The notes under the pieces: model-generated
What the model was told of the DNA's origin: nothing
The model's input: only the letters and a program-made list of their open reading frames with translations
The model's database searches: none
Shown: piece by piece, positions 37,609-46,542 of the stretch
How the letters are laid out: each line of letters starts with the position of its first letter
How positions within the stretch are numbered: position 1 is the first letter of the stretch
Assembly (NCBI RefSeq): GCF_963455295.1
Contig: NZ_OY734020.1
Coordinates: 1,612,001-1,676,000, forward strand
From: Candidatus Thiodiazotropha sp. CDECU1
GTDB taxonomy: Bacteria; Pseudomonadota; Gammaproteobacteria; Chromatiales; Chromatiaceae
Reading direction: 5' to 3'
Length of the DNA stretch: 64,000 bases
Made by a program: the position numbers and the translations under genes

Positions 37609-40600
37609 ATGAAGTGCAATCAATTACTACCCAATAAAACTTATCGCTTCGTAACATACGCGATTTCATTAATCCTCACGTTGGTTGTTGCCACGGGTAA
37701 TACCTGGGCAAGTGATGATGATGAAGAGCGGGAGTACAACAACGAGAGGTACAGCAACGAGAAGTACAGAAGTGAGGAGGATAAGAGCAGCAAGGATGAG
37801 GACAGGGATAATTCTGAAGATGAGGAAAACTCAGAAGGGGGTGGTGGCAACGGCCTGGCGCTGCGTCCTAAGAATACCTTCAACATCATGATGAACTATG
37901 AACTCGGTATGCACTGTACCGGTTTCGAGTTCGCCTATTGTTGCGTGCTGCCTCCTTATAACTCGATCCTGGCCCAGGTTGTGAAGACGCAGCAGAGTGA
38001 TGAGGGCCAGACAGCCTTTGCGCGACTCCTGGAGGGGGACCCCGCTGAAGGTCTCGATGCCCTGGGACGACAGACTGTACTGCGGGATCCCGATCTCGAT
38101 GCAAACGGGGATTTCCAGAAATATGTCCTCGAGTATTGGCATGAAGCACAACCACGGGAAACTCGTCCCAACGTCGTACCCCAGACTTCGACACTGATCA
38201 GCGCCACCGAGGGCAATTCACTGCTGATGTGGAACACCCTCGCCGATTCCGCGGCGGTCAATCCGGACGGTTCGTTGGTGCTCTCGGGCCAAGACGGCAA
38301 CCCGACCTGGAACGGTGTCAGCGGCGCCATGCTGGGTGACGGCGATTTCAATGATCCCACCGACGACTACTGGAATGCGGTCTGGAATCACCTCTATATC
38401 TACGCCGACCTGGAAGGCTCCAATCCCACCGGTTCGACGGCTGAGTCCGATAAGATCCGGCTTGGCGTAACCGGCCACATCGAGTATCCGGACGATTGCG
38501 GTGCCGGTCTGCACCCGATGGGACCGGTCTCCCACCCGGATGGCGTACCGACCAATCCTGCTGTACTTAATGATTGCGGCGGTGCTTCCAAGGGCAATGT
38601 ACTGACCTTCTCCGGCGAGCACGGCACCGTTGTCTATACCCAGATGAAGGTGCTGGAGAACCTGCCGATCACCCTCACCTCGCCACGTATCTGGGAGGCC
38701 CTGGGGCTTCCCCTGACCCCGTTCGAGGACTCCATCAATTTCTTTGCCGACCCGGGCGCGATGTTCGAAGACTCGGTGCGTCCTTTCGTGGCGATGAAGG
38801 CCAGGTTGCGTCACTACGATGAGAATGCCTATGGCGGTATGGGTGATCCGGTGCTGCAGAATGGCGCGCCGGTGGAGGGATTCGGCACCGCGCCCATCGA
38901 TATCCCCAACTGCGAACGTTGCCACTCAGAGGTGGATACCACCAATTCACCCCATAAGAGCGGTGATGAGATCTGGTCCAAGGTTCAGCAGGAATATAAC
39001 TTTTGGATGAGTTACTACAACATAGGGCCAGGCGACTCGGACTGGTATCCGCGCCTCAAGAGTGCCGCCATCAGTATTCTCGGCCTGCATGACAAGAACC
39101 AGGGTACTGGATTCCTGGACAACTACCCGGCCTGCGGCACACCGGCGGAGTGCGATGCACTGGCCGCCGATCTGTCGGCGGAGAACAATCGTCCCGTATT
39201 CGCCCAGAGCACCCGTATCGGTAATACCACCGTGCTCTGCCAGCGTTGCCATGCGGACAATGTCATTGCGGTGGTCAAATCGGCATCGTTCACCGATGAT
39301 GATGGGAGCAGCAAAGTGATTCTGCCCATGTCCGAGGCGATTCATCAGACCCATCGCGGTGTCGGCGAGGGTGGCCCCATCGCCTTCAGCGACAGTCTCG
39401 GCCGCTTCGGCGGTTGCCAGGGCTGTCATCCCGCTCACCGTTCCAATGGCGACATGGCCGGTTATCCTATTACCGAAAGTGGCGACAACTTCTATGCCAG
39501 TACGGATAACCGTCTGGGCGCGGGCGGCTGTTTCGTCGGCCGTGACGTTCACTCCAATCCATTCAAGGATATCGACGGTGCGGGAACCCCTGAACACTTG
39601 ACCGCCATTGGTGAATGGTTGCGGGATAATGTCTCCCGTAATCAGGCGGGTCTTGCGGGCAGCGATCGCGACGACCGGGGTATCTGGTGCACCAATTGCC
39701 ACAACCAGCTGAGCCAGGAGATCTGGAAGCAGGAGAACATGGAGAGCCTGATAGATGGCATACCCGGTCCAGGGGCGAGCAACATACGCGCCCTGGCCTC
39801 ATTGGATGATATTGCCGCTGCAGTTGGGGTAGATACACAGCAGGCCCTGGACTGGCTCGATCCTCGGGATCCCAATGTGTTCCCTGAGGACGGTGCAATT
39901 CGTACTTCGGAAGAGACAATGGCCATCTGGCGCCGTGATCCGGGTCTCTGCGCCTACCTGGGTGGCAGTACCGATCCGGCCATCGACGCCAAGTTGGCCA
40001 CCATTGAGGTGGCTGGTGACGCCACCGCATGTACCACAGGTGCAGCGGCACCAGGTCCCGATTGTGATGGTGATGGTAATGCGGATTTCCAGATCTGCGG
40101 TAGCTTCGATGGGGATGGCGACTTCAGTGTCAGCATCCTGGACTTCTGTACCACCGACGACTGTGTGACCGCTGCCCAGCAGACCCTGAGCGGATCGATG
40201 GCGGCCCCGGTACCCTTCTCGGCGGCAACCGATGGACGCGACCACTGGCTGGCTGCCGGCGAGCCCCATTGCGCCGATTGTCACACCGCGCCCTATGTGG
40301 AGCCGAGTGGTCATCAACCGGGTAATGACCATCCACCCTTCAACTATCCGCGCAAGGCTGGACTGATGCGATACTCCCGCGGTCATCGGGACATCACCTG
40401 TCAGGGTTGTCATGAGTCGATCCATGGCCTCTATCCGGTCGCTCCCCATCTTGAGCAGGGACCGGGTGTGGACGGTGTGGATGCCACCACCTATGCCCAG
40501 GCGGCCTATCTCAACAGCGATGACAGCCACGGTCCGCTGAAGTGTGGTTCATGTCATATGTACGATACCCTGGCCGACAATGTGGATGCCCAGATTCCTG

Positions 40601-41064
40601 TACGGGTCTGTGAGCCGGGTGAAGATGGCGGCAACTGCGATAATGGTGAGGGTATGCATTTCGACGGCAGATCGATCGCCAGCGACTTCGATGCGGCGGT
40701 CAGTTGGGCCCATACTTTCACCGATAATCACGATCCCCGTGAAGACTTCTGTGTCAACTGTCATGAGAACGAAAACGACGAAGTCAGTGCCTCAGAAGGC
40801 GAGTGGCTGGAACATGCCATGAAGGGTCGGGTATCGCGCAAGACCATGGATCAGGTGGAGGAACTTATTTCGGGTGAGGTATTCGGTACCACGGATCCCC
40901 GCAACACCGTCTGTCAGGGTTGCCATGATGATGAATGGCAAGAGGTGGCCTGTAACGGTGAGGATGGTCAGGAGTGGAAGCTCCACCTCTCCGAAGGTCG
41001 GGTGTCGGAAAGCGTTTGGGAGCATGTCTCCCAGGATCGCACCGGCTCCACCTGCGGTTGGTAG
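37609..41064 (+). CDS. Nine-haem c-type cytochrome with LGMHC domain (cytochrome 1)
   Basis: 1151 residues from the ATG at 37609, set by the GGAGGA at 37595-37600; an upstream TTG adds two residues. A signal peptide (about 1-35) is followed by a very acidic low-complexity segment (36-76). Residues about 90-430 form a haem-free domain with LGMHCTGFEFAYCC and LPPYN. Nine CxxCH haem sites start near 435, 544, 603, 694, 888, 931, 979, 1048 and 1102. A calcium-loop-like DCDGDGNAD and DGDGD repeat lies near 820-840. No TM helix follows, so it is probably periplasmic or exported. Likely an electron-transfer protein or oxidoreductase; substrate unknown. A parvulin gene follows by 200 bp, and a paralogue lies 9 kb away. 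Confidence 0.88.
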   Translation: MKCNQLLPNKTYRFVTYAISLILTLVVATGNTWASDDDEEREYNNERYSNEKYRSEEDKSSKDEDRDNSEDEENSEGGGGNGLALRPKNTFNIMMNYELGMHCTGFEFAYCCVLPPYNSILAQVVKTQQSDEGQTAFARLLEGDPAEGLDALGRQTVLRDPDLDANGDFQKYVLEYWHEAQPRETRPNVVPQTSTLISATEGNSLLMWNTLADSAAVNPDGSLVLSGQDGNPTWNGVSGAMLGDGDFNDPTDDYWNAVWNHLYIYADLEGSNPTGSTAESDKIRLGVTGHIEYPDDCGAGLHPMGPVSHPDGVPTNPAVLNDCGGASKGNVLTFSGEHGTVVYTQMKVLENLPITLTSPRIWEALGLPLTPFEDSINFFADPGAMFEDSVRPFVAMKARLRHYDENAYGGMGDPVLQNGAPVEGFGTAPIDIPNCERCHSEVDTTNSPHKSGDEIWSKVQQEYNFWMSYYNIGPGDSDWYPRLKSAAISILGLHDKNQGTGFLDNYPACGTPAECDALAADLSAENNRPVFAQSTRIGNTTVLCQRCHADNVIAVVKSASFTDDDGSSKVILPMSEAIHQTHRGVGEGGPIAFSDSLGRFGGCQGCHPAHRSNGDMAGYPITESGDNFYASTDNRLGAGGCFVGRDVHSNPFKDIDGAGTPEHLTAIGEWLRDNVSRNQAGLAGSDRDDRGIWCTNCHNQLSQEIWKQENMESLIDGIPGPGASNIRALASLDDIAAAVGVDTQQALDWLDPRDPNVFPEDGAIRTSEETMAIWRRDPGLCAYLGGSTDPAIDAKLATIEVAGDATACTTGAAAPGPDCDGDGNADFQICGSFDGDGDFSVSILDFCTTDDCVTAAQQTLSGSMAAPVPFSAATDGRDHWLAAGEPHCADCHTAPYVEPSGHQPGNDHPPFNYPRKAGLMRYSRGHRDITCQGCHESIHGLYPVAPHLEQGPGVDGVDATTYAQAAYLNSDDSHGPLKCGSCHMYDTLADNVDAQIPVRVCEPGEDGGNCDNGEGMHFDGRSIASDFDAAVSWAHTFTDNHDPREDFCVNCHENENDEVSASEGEWLEHAMKGRVSRKTMDQVEELISGEVFGTTDPRNTVCQGCHDDEWQEVACNGEDGQEWKLHLSEGRVSESVWEHVSQDRTGSTCGW

Positions 41065-41264
41065 CAGGCGGAAAGGTCAGCTGTCATATTGGCGGATGGC
41101 AGTTGCATCTGGGAGGGGGGATCTCGGTCTCCCCTCCCAATCGCTTCGCAGTCGTCAGCCATTTTTAGGGTGAGTAGCATCATTCAACGATTATAAATAT
41201 CCAAAGACCTGTCTTATCGCCGATGTAGCATACAGTTGGCTGGAACAGGTCATTCGGAGGCAAA

Positions 41265-42704
41265 ATGAGAATTCCTGTAACACTGATGGCCGCTTGTCTT
41301 CTGGCCACTTCCGCATGGGGAGACACGGCTGCTGAGCCGGCACAATCCGATGCCAATGTCCTGGCCCGGGTTGGCGATCGGATCATCACCTTCTCCCAGC
41401 TGAACACCCAATTGAATAGCACTGCCGTGGTGGGTCTATCCACGCCGGCCCTGGGTACGCCCGAAAGGCGTACCGTCATGTTGACTCTGCTGGACAAGGC
41501 GATCAGCGTCAATCTGCTCTATCTGGATGGTGTCGGCAAGGGCCTGCAGGAGGATCCGGTTTTCAAGCGCGAGCTGCAGACCTACGCCGATGGCATGTTG
41601 GCGGGACTCTATCGCAGACACTATTTGAAGGCGGCCCAGGATATCAGTGATCAAGAGATCGATGGCTATGTAAAAAAGCACTTCGCCAAGGATATTGAGG
41701 TGGACGATACCTTGCGCCCCCTGATCGAGGCAAAGGTAAAAAAGGCAAAATATATCACCCGCAAACAGGGCTTGCGCAAACATCTGCATGCCGGAATGGA
41801 CGTGAAGATACACACCCGTCATCTCGATATCGAAGAGGACAGTCTACGTAGTGATGATCAGGTGATCGCTGAATTCGACGGCATTGCAATGACCTGGGGC
41901 GAGAGCAAAAAGTACCTTGCCACATTGAATAACTCCATCAACATCGAGCGACGCCTGGAGACCCTGAACGGTCTGATAGACAACTATCTGTTGGCGAAAA
42001 AGGGACGTCAAGCGGGGTTGGATCAGGGCCCTGACTTTAAAGCCGCCCTGGCCGAATTCAGCCTCACACGCCTGGTAAATCTACATCGCAAGGCGTTGGC
42101 GCAAGGCATGGAGCCGACCGAGCAGGAGGTACGGGACTATTTTGAAAAGCATAAAAAAGGTATCACCTTCAATGAACACCGCAAGTTGCAGATGGTGGTG
42201 GTGAAGGATGAGCAGACGGCACTGGAGATCATGGAAAAACTGGAAAAGGGAGAACTCACCCTCTACCAGGCGGCGCGCGACCACTCCATCGATCCCCGGG
42301 CAAAACAGACCTTGGGCGACTTCGGCTGGGTAGAGGAGGGCAGCGGTTTTCCAGCCTTGGACGAGGAGGCCTTCGCCCTGGAGATCGGTGAACTGGGAGG
42401 CCCGGTGGAGACCCCGGCCGGTTGGCATATTCTACGTATAACCGACCAAAGGGCATCGAAATATACCGATATCGAAGATCCCGATACCCAGCAGCAGACC
42501 CGTCGGCTGTTGCTCAAGGAGCGCCTCAACGAGTATGTGGTTGGACTGCGCAAACAGGATTATCCAGTGGTGGTCTATGAAGAGAACCTGAACCGGTTGA
42601 TGCAGGAGGAGGCGCAGTGGATCGCCGCCAAGAGCAGGGAGATGGAGCAGCATCCTGAACGCGCCAGGCTCATTCTTGAGGATATGAAGGCGCTGGTGGA
42701 GTAG
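41265..42704 (+). CDS. SurA/PpiC-type peptidyl-prolyl isomerase, periplasmic
   Basis: 479 residues with a signal peptide (about 1-20) and a strong GGAGG ribosome site. Helical N- and C-terminal chaperone-like segments surround a parvulin domain at about 305-400 (EHRKLQMVVVKDE, LGDFGWVEEGSGFPALDEEAF, VETPAGWHILRI). Parvulins catalyse cis-trans isomerisation of prolyl bonds; SurA-like ones aid folding of exported proteins. The gene follows the nine-haem cytochrome in the same direction, so a dedicated folding role for that large secreted cytochrome is a reasonable inference. A second half of the N-terminal region looks like a repeat of the first. Confidence 0.85.
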   Translation: MRIPVTLMAACLLATSAWGDTAAEPAQSDANVLARVGDRIITFSQLNTQLNSTAVVGLSTPALGTPERRTVMLTLLDKAISVNLLYLDGVGKGLQEDPVFKRELQTYADGMLAGLYRRHYLKAAQDISDQEIDGYVKKHFAKDIEVDDTLRPLIEAKVKKAKYITRKQGLRKHLHAGMDVKIHTRHLDIEEDSLRSDDQVIAEFDGIAMTWGESKKYLATLNNSINIERRLETLNGLIDNYLLAKKGRQAGLDQGPDFKAALAEFSLTRLVNLHRKALAQGMEPTEQEVRDYFEKHKKGITFNEHRKLQMVVVKDEQTALEIMEKLEKGELTLYQAARDHSIDPRAKQTLGDFGWVEEGSGFPALDEEAFALEIGELGGPVETPAGWHILRITDQRASKYTDIEDPDTQQQTRRLLLKERLNEYVVGLRKQDYPVVVYEENLNRLMQEEAQWIAAKSREMEQHPERARLILEDMKALVE

Positions 42705-42753
42705 TTTGATGTGTCCATACTAAACCTATCCTCAAAGGTTTAAACTCTGTTTA

Positions 42754-43539
42754 TTATGTCCGCGGCACATAAGCGACCTCTTTTAATTCGTTGATGATGT
42801 TCCCTCTTGCTAACTCATTCAAAGCCTTTTTTAGGTAACTCCTCACATTCGTATCGCAATGAGGAAGGGCAATGTTTGGCGATATCTCTTTTAGAAGCAA
42901 GAAGATCGCTAGTGAGTAGCTATGTTCTAGCTCGGTAAGATAGCCCCCTCCGGATGTTTGCCAGCCAGAGACGCCTGCGCTTGAATATTGTTGAAAATTA
43001 AAGGCTGCATTGGCTTGGAAAATACCAAATCCCAAAAAAGTTGCACCGATGTCTGTTGCGAATTCCCAGTTTTCCCAGCCGCCGGGTGGTGGTTCCGGTG
43101 CGGTTCCGGTGAGGTAGTGGGAAAGCTCATGGGCGAAGGTCGCAACCATTTGGGTTGGATTAACCGTGATTTTCGGATTGTAGGTAATCGTGGCCTCATT
43201 CTTTTCATTTACTGAAAAGGTGCCTAGGGGGTTTTGTTCTACATTTTTTACAATCAACGTGGGAGCAACATGAAGATTGGGATCTTTCTCTTGCGCCTGT
43301 AGTGTGACGGGCCAATTCTCCATACCAGCCAGTTTCATCACCTGCTGCAATGTTGCCTGGGCAGCAGATTCCTTAGAATCGACCGTGGCAGGAAAATACT
43401 CCTTAGTAGGCAGGACCAGCTGTACTTCCTGGTAAAAATCATCCCCACCAAAATGGGTCAGTAGCCATTTGAAACACTCTATTTGGAACAGGGTATCCTG
43501 TTCGGAAAGTAATGGTTTCTTTCGAAAAAGACTCCACAT
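42754..43539 (-). CDS. Putative zinc metallopeptidase (HExxH)
   Basis: 261 residues. The motif H137-E-L-S-H141 in MVATFAHELSHYL, followed by E159 and D163 in WEFATDIGATFLG, fits a gluzincin-like active site (HExxH plus downstream acidic ligand). No signal peptide is apparent; the N-terminus MWSLFRKKPLL is basic. No characterised family recognised. It follows, by 23 bp, a short membrane-protein frame that contains an in-frame stop. Activity is inferred from the motif only. Confidence 0.7.
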   Translation of the reverse strand: MWSLFRKKPLLSEQDTLFQIECFKWLLTHFGGDDFYQEVQLVLPTKEYFPATVDSKESAAQATLQQVMKLAGMENWPVTLQAQEKDPNLHVAPTLIVKNVEQNPLGTFSVNEKNEATITYNPKITVNPTQMVATFAHELSHYLTGTAPEPPPGGWENWEFATDIGATFLGFGIFQANAAFNFQQYSSAGVSGWQTSGGGYLTELEHSYSLAIFLLLKEISPNIALPHCDTNVRSYLKKALNELARGNIINELKEVAYVPRT

Positions 43540-43562
43540 GGTAAATTTTCCTACTAACAGAT

Positions 43563-43766
43563 TTAGATTACTGTGATTAGTAGATATACCGCTAATCCCA
43601 CTAACAACATCACTGCCAGGGCACCAATGGCAGCACTAAAAATGCTGTCTTATTCTATGAATCCATTCGGAAAGACAACCTTAACAATGCGATTCCCCAC
43701 TGATATTGAGAGTTCAGGTATTGCACCAAAAATAAACTGTGCTAAGACTTCTGTATAAATACTCAT
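43563..43766 (-). pseudogene. Small membrane-protein gene interrupted by an in-frame TAA
   Basis: From ATG at 43766 the frame encodes 38 residues (MSIYTEVLAQFIFGAIPELS and on to FPNGFIE) and meets TAA at 43650-43652. The same frame then continues for 28 codons encoding DSIFSAAIGALAVMLLVGLA and YLLITVI, a typical TM helix, before a second stop at 43563. The two parts read as one small protein with a C-terminal anchor. Readthrough, a nonsense mutation or a sequencing error are all possible. It lies directly upstream of the metallopeptidase gene. Confidence 0.5.
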
Positions 43767-43886
43767 CCTTGAAAACTGCTGAGAGGCTAAACAGACCTTT
43801 TTTTTTAGAACATTTAGCCATAAACCGCAAGCAGGCCAGGGGGGGGATGGGCCATGCATTAGGCATGCGGTGGGTTGATCACTTAT

Positions 43887-44303
43887 TCAGCGACTGTCGC
43901 TGAGGATGCGCGGCCAACGCTCATAGGCGGCGTCTTCCATCTCCGGGGTGATGGTGACCACATAGATGCGCCGCTCCTGTTCCCAGCGGGCCACCAGGCC
44001 CTGGATCCATTTCCCCGGGGTGACATCGAACCAGTGGCTGGCGCCCTCCATGTCCACCTCCATGAACTGGCTGACCAGCAGCTTTACCGGAATCGGCCGC
44101 CAGCGGTCCCAGCGACCGCCGTAGATGGCATCGAGCCTCGCCCAACCCCCCAGCGGCAGCTTGCCGAGCTGATGTTTGCGCCGGCCCCAGGGCAGCAGGT
44201 CGGCGCCGCCGTGCCTGTTTTTAACCGGCAGGCAGGCCCCGGCGGTGGGGAATTTGGTACGGAACTCCTGGCCGTTGAGGGTGTAGTGGACGGCGGTGCA
44301 CAT
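43887..44303 (-). CDS. Short SRAP-like (HMCES/YedK-related) protein
   Basis: 138 residues. It begins Met-Cys, and SRAP proteins use Cys2 to crosslink abasic sites in single-stranded DNA. Later blocks LLPWGRRKH, KLPLGGWARLDAI and RPIPVKLLVSQFMEVD resemble the SRAP order (RWGLIPSW, NARAE, R-C-L-I-P-A-x-G-F-Y-E-W), although the classical residues are partly changed and the protein is shorter than YedK (about 220). I regard the family call as tentative. It is last in a lexA-dinB-SRAP-like row on the minus strand, which supports a DNA-damage role. Confidence 0.55.
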   Translation of the reverse strand: MCTAVHYTLNGQEFRTKFPTAGACLPVKNRHGGADLLPWGRRKHQLGKLPLGGWARLDAIYGGRWDRWRPIPVKLLVSQFMEVDMEGASHWFDVTPGKWIQGLVARWEQERRIYVVTITPEMEDAAYERWPRILSDSR

Positions 44304-44335
44304 GGCTTAGCCCGCTATGCGTGCTAAGCGAACGC

Positions 44336-44370
44336 CAAAACTCAAAACTAAAAACTCAAAACTCATAACT
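44336..44370. repeat. AACTCAAAACT-type repeat (half copy) at the dinB-like 3' end
   Basis: Direct copies of ACTCAAA/ACTAAAA units. The last codons (SSYEF) and TGA stop of the polymerase gene lie within it. Related full elements occur at 45651-45768 and 60902-61023. Confidence 0.7.
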
Positions 44371-45639
44371 ACTGACTTTTGCGGGTTGTTGCAGGATGGT
44401 TTCCCTATGCCCAAACGGCTTCCACGCCGGGGCGATGACATTGGGCATTTTCGAGCGGTTCAGCAGGCGCACGGGGGCCAGGGCGAATTCACCGTAGCGC
44501 TGGTTGATATGGTCCATGGCCTGGTTGAGGCGGTCCTGGCGCTGCTGGTTCGGCTGCAGGAAGTCGAACTGGTAGTCGGCGTACCTGGGATCCAGGGCGG
44601 TGATCTGCACCTGGTGGCAGCCCTGGCCGGCCCAGTGGTGGTCGAGGAAGTCCTGGCACATGGCGACGATCTCCGGGCCGTGGTCGGTGGGCGGGTTGCA
44701 ACGGTATTTGCGGGCGAGATAGCCCGCGTCGATACGCACCCCGATGTAGAAGTGGCTGGCGCGGAAATGGTGCAGGCGCAGCCGGGTGGCCACCTTTTCC
44801 GCCATATGCAGGAGGAAGGTTTCGATCACCTCCCGCCGGCGGGTGTCAGGGGGCATGACCTTGCCATGGCCGATGGATTTCGGCGCATCGACCTCACTGT
44901 GCACCGGGTCGGGATCGAGTCCCTGGGTCATCAGCCAGATACGCCGCCCCGGGTTGCCGAAGCGGCGTCCGATCTCGCCGATGGGCAGGCGGCACATGTC
45001 GCCACAGGTATAGACGCCCCGTTCCGCCAGGTAGCGGCCGATGCCCTTGGCGATACCGCACAACTCGGTGACCGGCACCTTGGCGAGGGTCTGCTGCGCG
45101 GTACCGGGAGGGATAATGGTCAGGCCGTCGGGTTTGTTGAGTTTGGCGGCGTACTTGGCGCTGGTCTTGTCGCCGCTGACCCCCACCGAGCAGAGCACCC
45201 CCCCGGAGGCCTCCAGCACCGTCTGCTTGACCTGCCGGGCGATCCGTTGCGGGGTACCGAGCAGGCGTTGGCAATGGGTGATGTCGAGGAAGGCCTCGTC
45301 CACGGAGAAGATCTCCATGTCCGGGGTGATGCTGGAGAGTGCCTCCATGATGCGGGTGGAGACCTGGGCATAGCGTTCCGGATGGGCCGGCACCTGGACA
45401 AACCCGGGACAGATCCGCTGGGCCTCTTTCAGACGCATGCCGGTATGCACGCCATAGGCGCGGGCCTCATAGGAACAGGTAATGATGCAGGTCCCCTGGG
45501 CGCCATTGGTGATACCGATGGGGCGTCCCTGCAGCTCCGGGTGGTCGATCTGTTCCACGCTGCAGAAGAAGGCGTTCATGTCCACCAGGATCATGGCGCG
45601 GGACCAGTGGGCTTTGGGGTGGGTGTCGTCGATATACAT
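44356..45639 (-). CDS. dinB: Y-family DNA polymerase (DinB/Pol IV-like)
   Basis: 427 residues. The catalytic carboxylates are visible in MILVDMNAFFCSVEQ (about 16-30) and SVDEAFLDITHC (near 114). The fingers/palm, HhH thumb region (ELCGIAKGIGRYLAERGV) and little-finger domain follow in order. It extends lesion-blocked primers at low fidelity during SOS. Ahead of the first Asp there are 15 extra residues (MYIDDTHPKAHWSRA); an internal ATG could be the start, but no ribosome site favours either. The C-terminus runs into a repeat. The gene is downstream of a LexA-like repressor with SOS-type operators, separated by a palindromic repeat. Confidence 0.88.
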   Translation of the reverse strand: MYIDDTHPKAHWSRAMILVDMNAFFCSVEQIDHPELQGRPIGITNGAQGTCIITCSYEARAYGVHTGMRLKEAQRICPGFVQVPAHPERYAQVSTRIMEALSSITPDMEIFSVDEAFLDITHCQRLLGTPQRIARQVKQTVLEASGGVLCSVGVSGDKTSAKYAAKLNKPDGLTIIPPGTAQQTLAKVPVTELCGIAKGIGRYLAERGVYTCGDMCRLPIGEIGRRFGNPGRRIWLMTQGLDPDPVHSEVDAPKSIGHGKVMPPDTRRREVIETFLLHMAEKVATRLRLHHFRASHFYIGVRIDAGYLARKYRCNPPTDHGPEIVAMCQDFLDHHWAGQGCHQVQITALDPRYADYQFDFLQPNQQRQDRLNQAMDHINQRYGEFALAPVRLLNRSKMPNVIAPAWKPFGHRETILQQPAKVSSYEF

Positions 45640-45650
45640 GATTGCTCAAG

Positions 45651-45768
45651 AGTTTTGAGTTATGAGTTTTTAGTTGCGGTGTTCGCTTCGCTCACGTTGG
45701 ATAAAAAACGTGTGCGTAGCACACTCATCAACTCAAAACTCAAAACTCAAAACTCATAACTAAAAACT
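45651..45768. repeat. Palindromic repeat element of the AACTCAAAACT family (copy 1)
   Basis: The left end (45651-45675, AGTTTTGAGTTATGAGTTTT and on) and right end (45730-45768, AACTCAAAACTCAAAACT and on) are inverted repeats. The middle holds GTTCGCTTCGCTCACG and CGTGTGCGTAGCACAC stems. The layout matches copy 2 at 60902-61023. It lies between lexA-like and dinB-like genes. Confidence 0.75.
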
Positions 45769-45774
45769 TCCTAT

Positions 45775-46371
45775 TCACTTGTAGCGTCTCAGCTGACACA
45801 CCAACACCCCCTGGATCCTCACCCGCTTTGCCGCATAGATCATGGGGGGGATGCCGGGGTTCTCGGCGATCAGCTTGATACGGCCGCTCTTGAGGCGTCT
45901 GAGGCGCTTCAGAGTGGCCTCCTCGTCGTCGATCAGGGCCACCACGATGGCGCCGTCGTCGGCGGTGTCGCAGCGTTCGATCACCGCCAGGTCGCCATCG
46001 AGGATGCCGGCGTCGATCATGGAGTCCCCCTTCACCTGCAGGGCGTAGCGGTTGGGGCCGAACAGGTCGTTCAGCTCGAGGCGGTCCTGACCGGCGATGG
46101 CCTCGATGGGCTGGCCCGCTGCGATGCGGCCCAGTAGGGGAAGGCTGGTTTTCGACAGCGCCTCCTCGTCCACCAACTCGATGCCGCGCTTACGCCCGGT
46201 GATCAGGCGTATCGCGCCCGCCTCGGCCAGGGCCTGTACGTGGCGATGGGCGGTGCCTTTGGAAGTGATACCTATGCCTTCGGCAATCTCAATCAGCGAG
46301 GGGGCGTATCCTCGCCTCTTCAGGTAGCGGCGGATGAAGCTCAGGGTGCGGTCCTGGGTAGGGGTTAGCAT
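45775..46371 (-). CDS. LexA-like SOS repressor with divergent DNA-binding domain
   Basis: 198 residues. The C-terminal S24 peptidase domain has the A85-G86 cleavage site (LLGRIAAGQPIEA), nucleophile S117 (VKGDSMIDAG) and K155 (EATLKRL), so RecA-stimulated self-cleavage is expected. The winged-helix N-terminus (ILSF..., PSLIEIAEGIGITSKGTAHRHVQALAEAGAIRLI) departs from the classical gammaproteobacterial LexA recognition helix. Two inverted GTTC-N7-GTTC sites lie just upstream, matching the alphaproteobacterial-type LexA box rather than CTGT-N8-ACAG. It is first in the row with dinB-like and SRAP-like genes, so this is probably a second LexA for a private damage cassette. Confidence 0.88.
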   Translation of the reverse strand: MLTPTQDRTLSFIRRYLKRRGYAPSLIEIAEGIGITSKGTAHRHVQALAEAGAIRLITGRKRGIELVDEEALSKTSLPLLGRIAAGQPIEAIAGQDRLELNDLFGPNRYALQVKGDSMIDAGILDGDLAVIERCDTADDGAIVVALIDDEEATLKRLRRLKSGRIKLIAENPGIPPMIYAAKRVRIQGVLVCQLRRYK

Positions 46372-46375
46372 ATTG

Positions 46376-46428
46376 AGTTCTCCAAATGTTCTTCATAGTG
46401 ACATAGATTGTAGAACATTAGGAGAACT
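46376..46428. promoter_or_regulatory. Pair of inverted GTTC-N7-GTTC operators upstream of lexA-like gene
   Basis: AGTTCTCCAAATGTTCT (46376-46392) and AGAACATTAGGAGAACT (46412-46428) are inverted 17-bp copies with one mismatch, separated by 19 bp. Each contains GTTC-N7-GTTC. They lie within 60 bp upstream of the lexA-like start codon, as expected for autorepression. Confidence 0.75.
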
Positions 46429-46542
46429 GTTGATAGGGGGGGATTGTGAATTGAAAATTCAAAATTAAACTAAAGTGTTTTGTAATTGGTCGAGAAATTC
46501 TCTATATTCGCATGATAAATAAAAGATATTTTGGGGATAGCC

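Noticed and set aside
43650-43652. Selenocysteine or pyrrolysine recoding of the in-frame stop
   Set aside because: The codon is TAA, which is not used for either residue.
44317-45759. A 480-residue open frame on the plus strand
   Set aside because: It lies opposite the DinB-like polymerase gene, whose catalytic motifs are intact. The plus-strand translation is low in recognisable motifs and is a reading-frame shadow.
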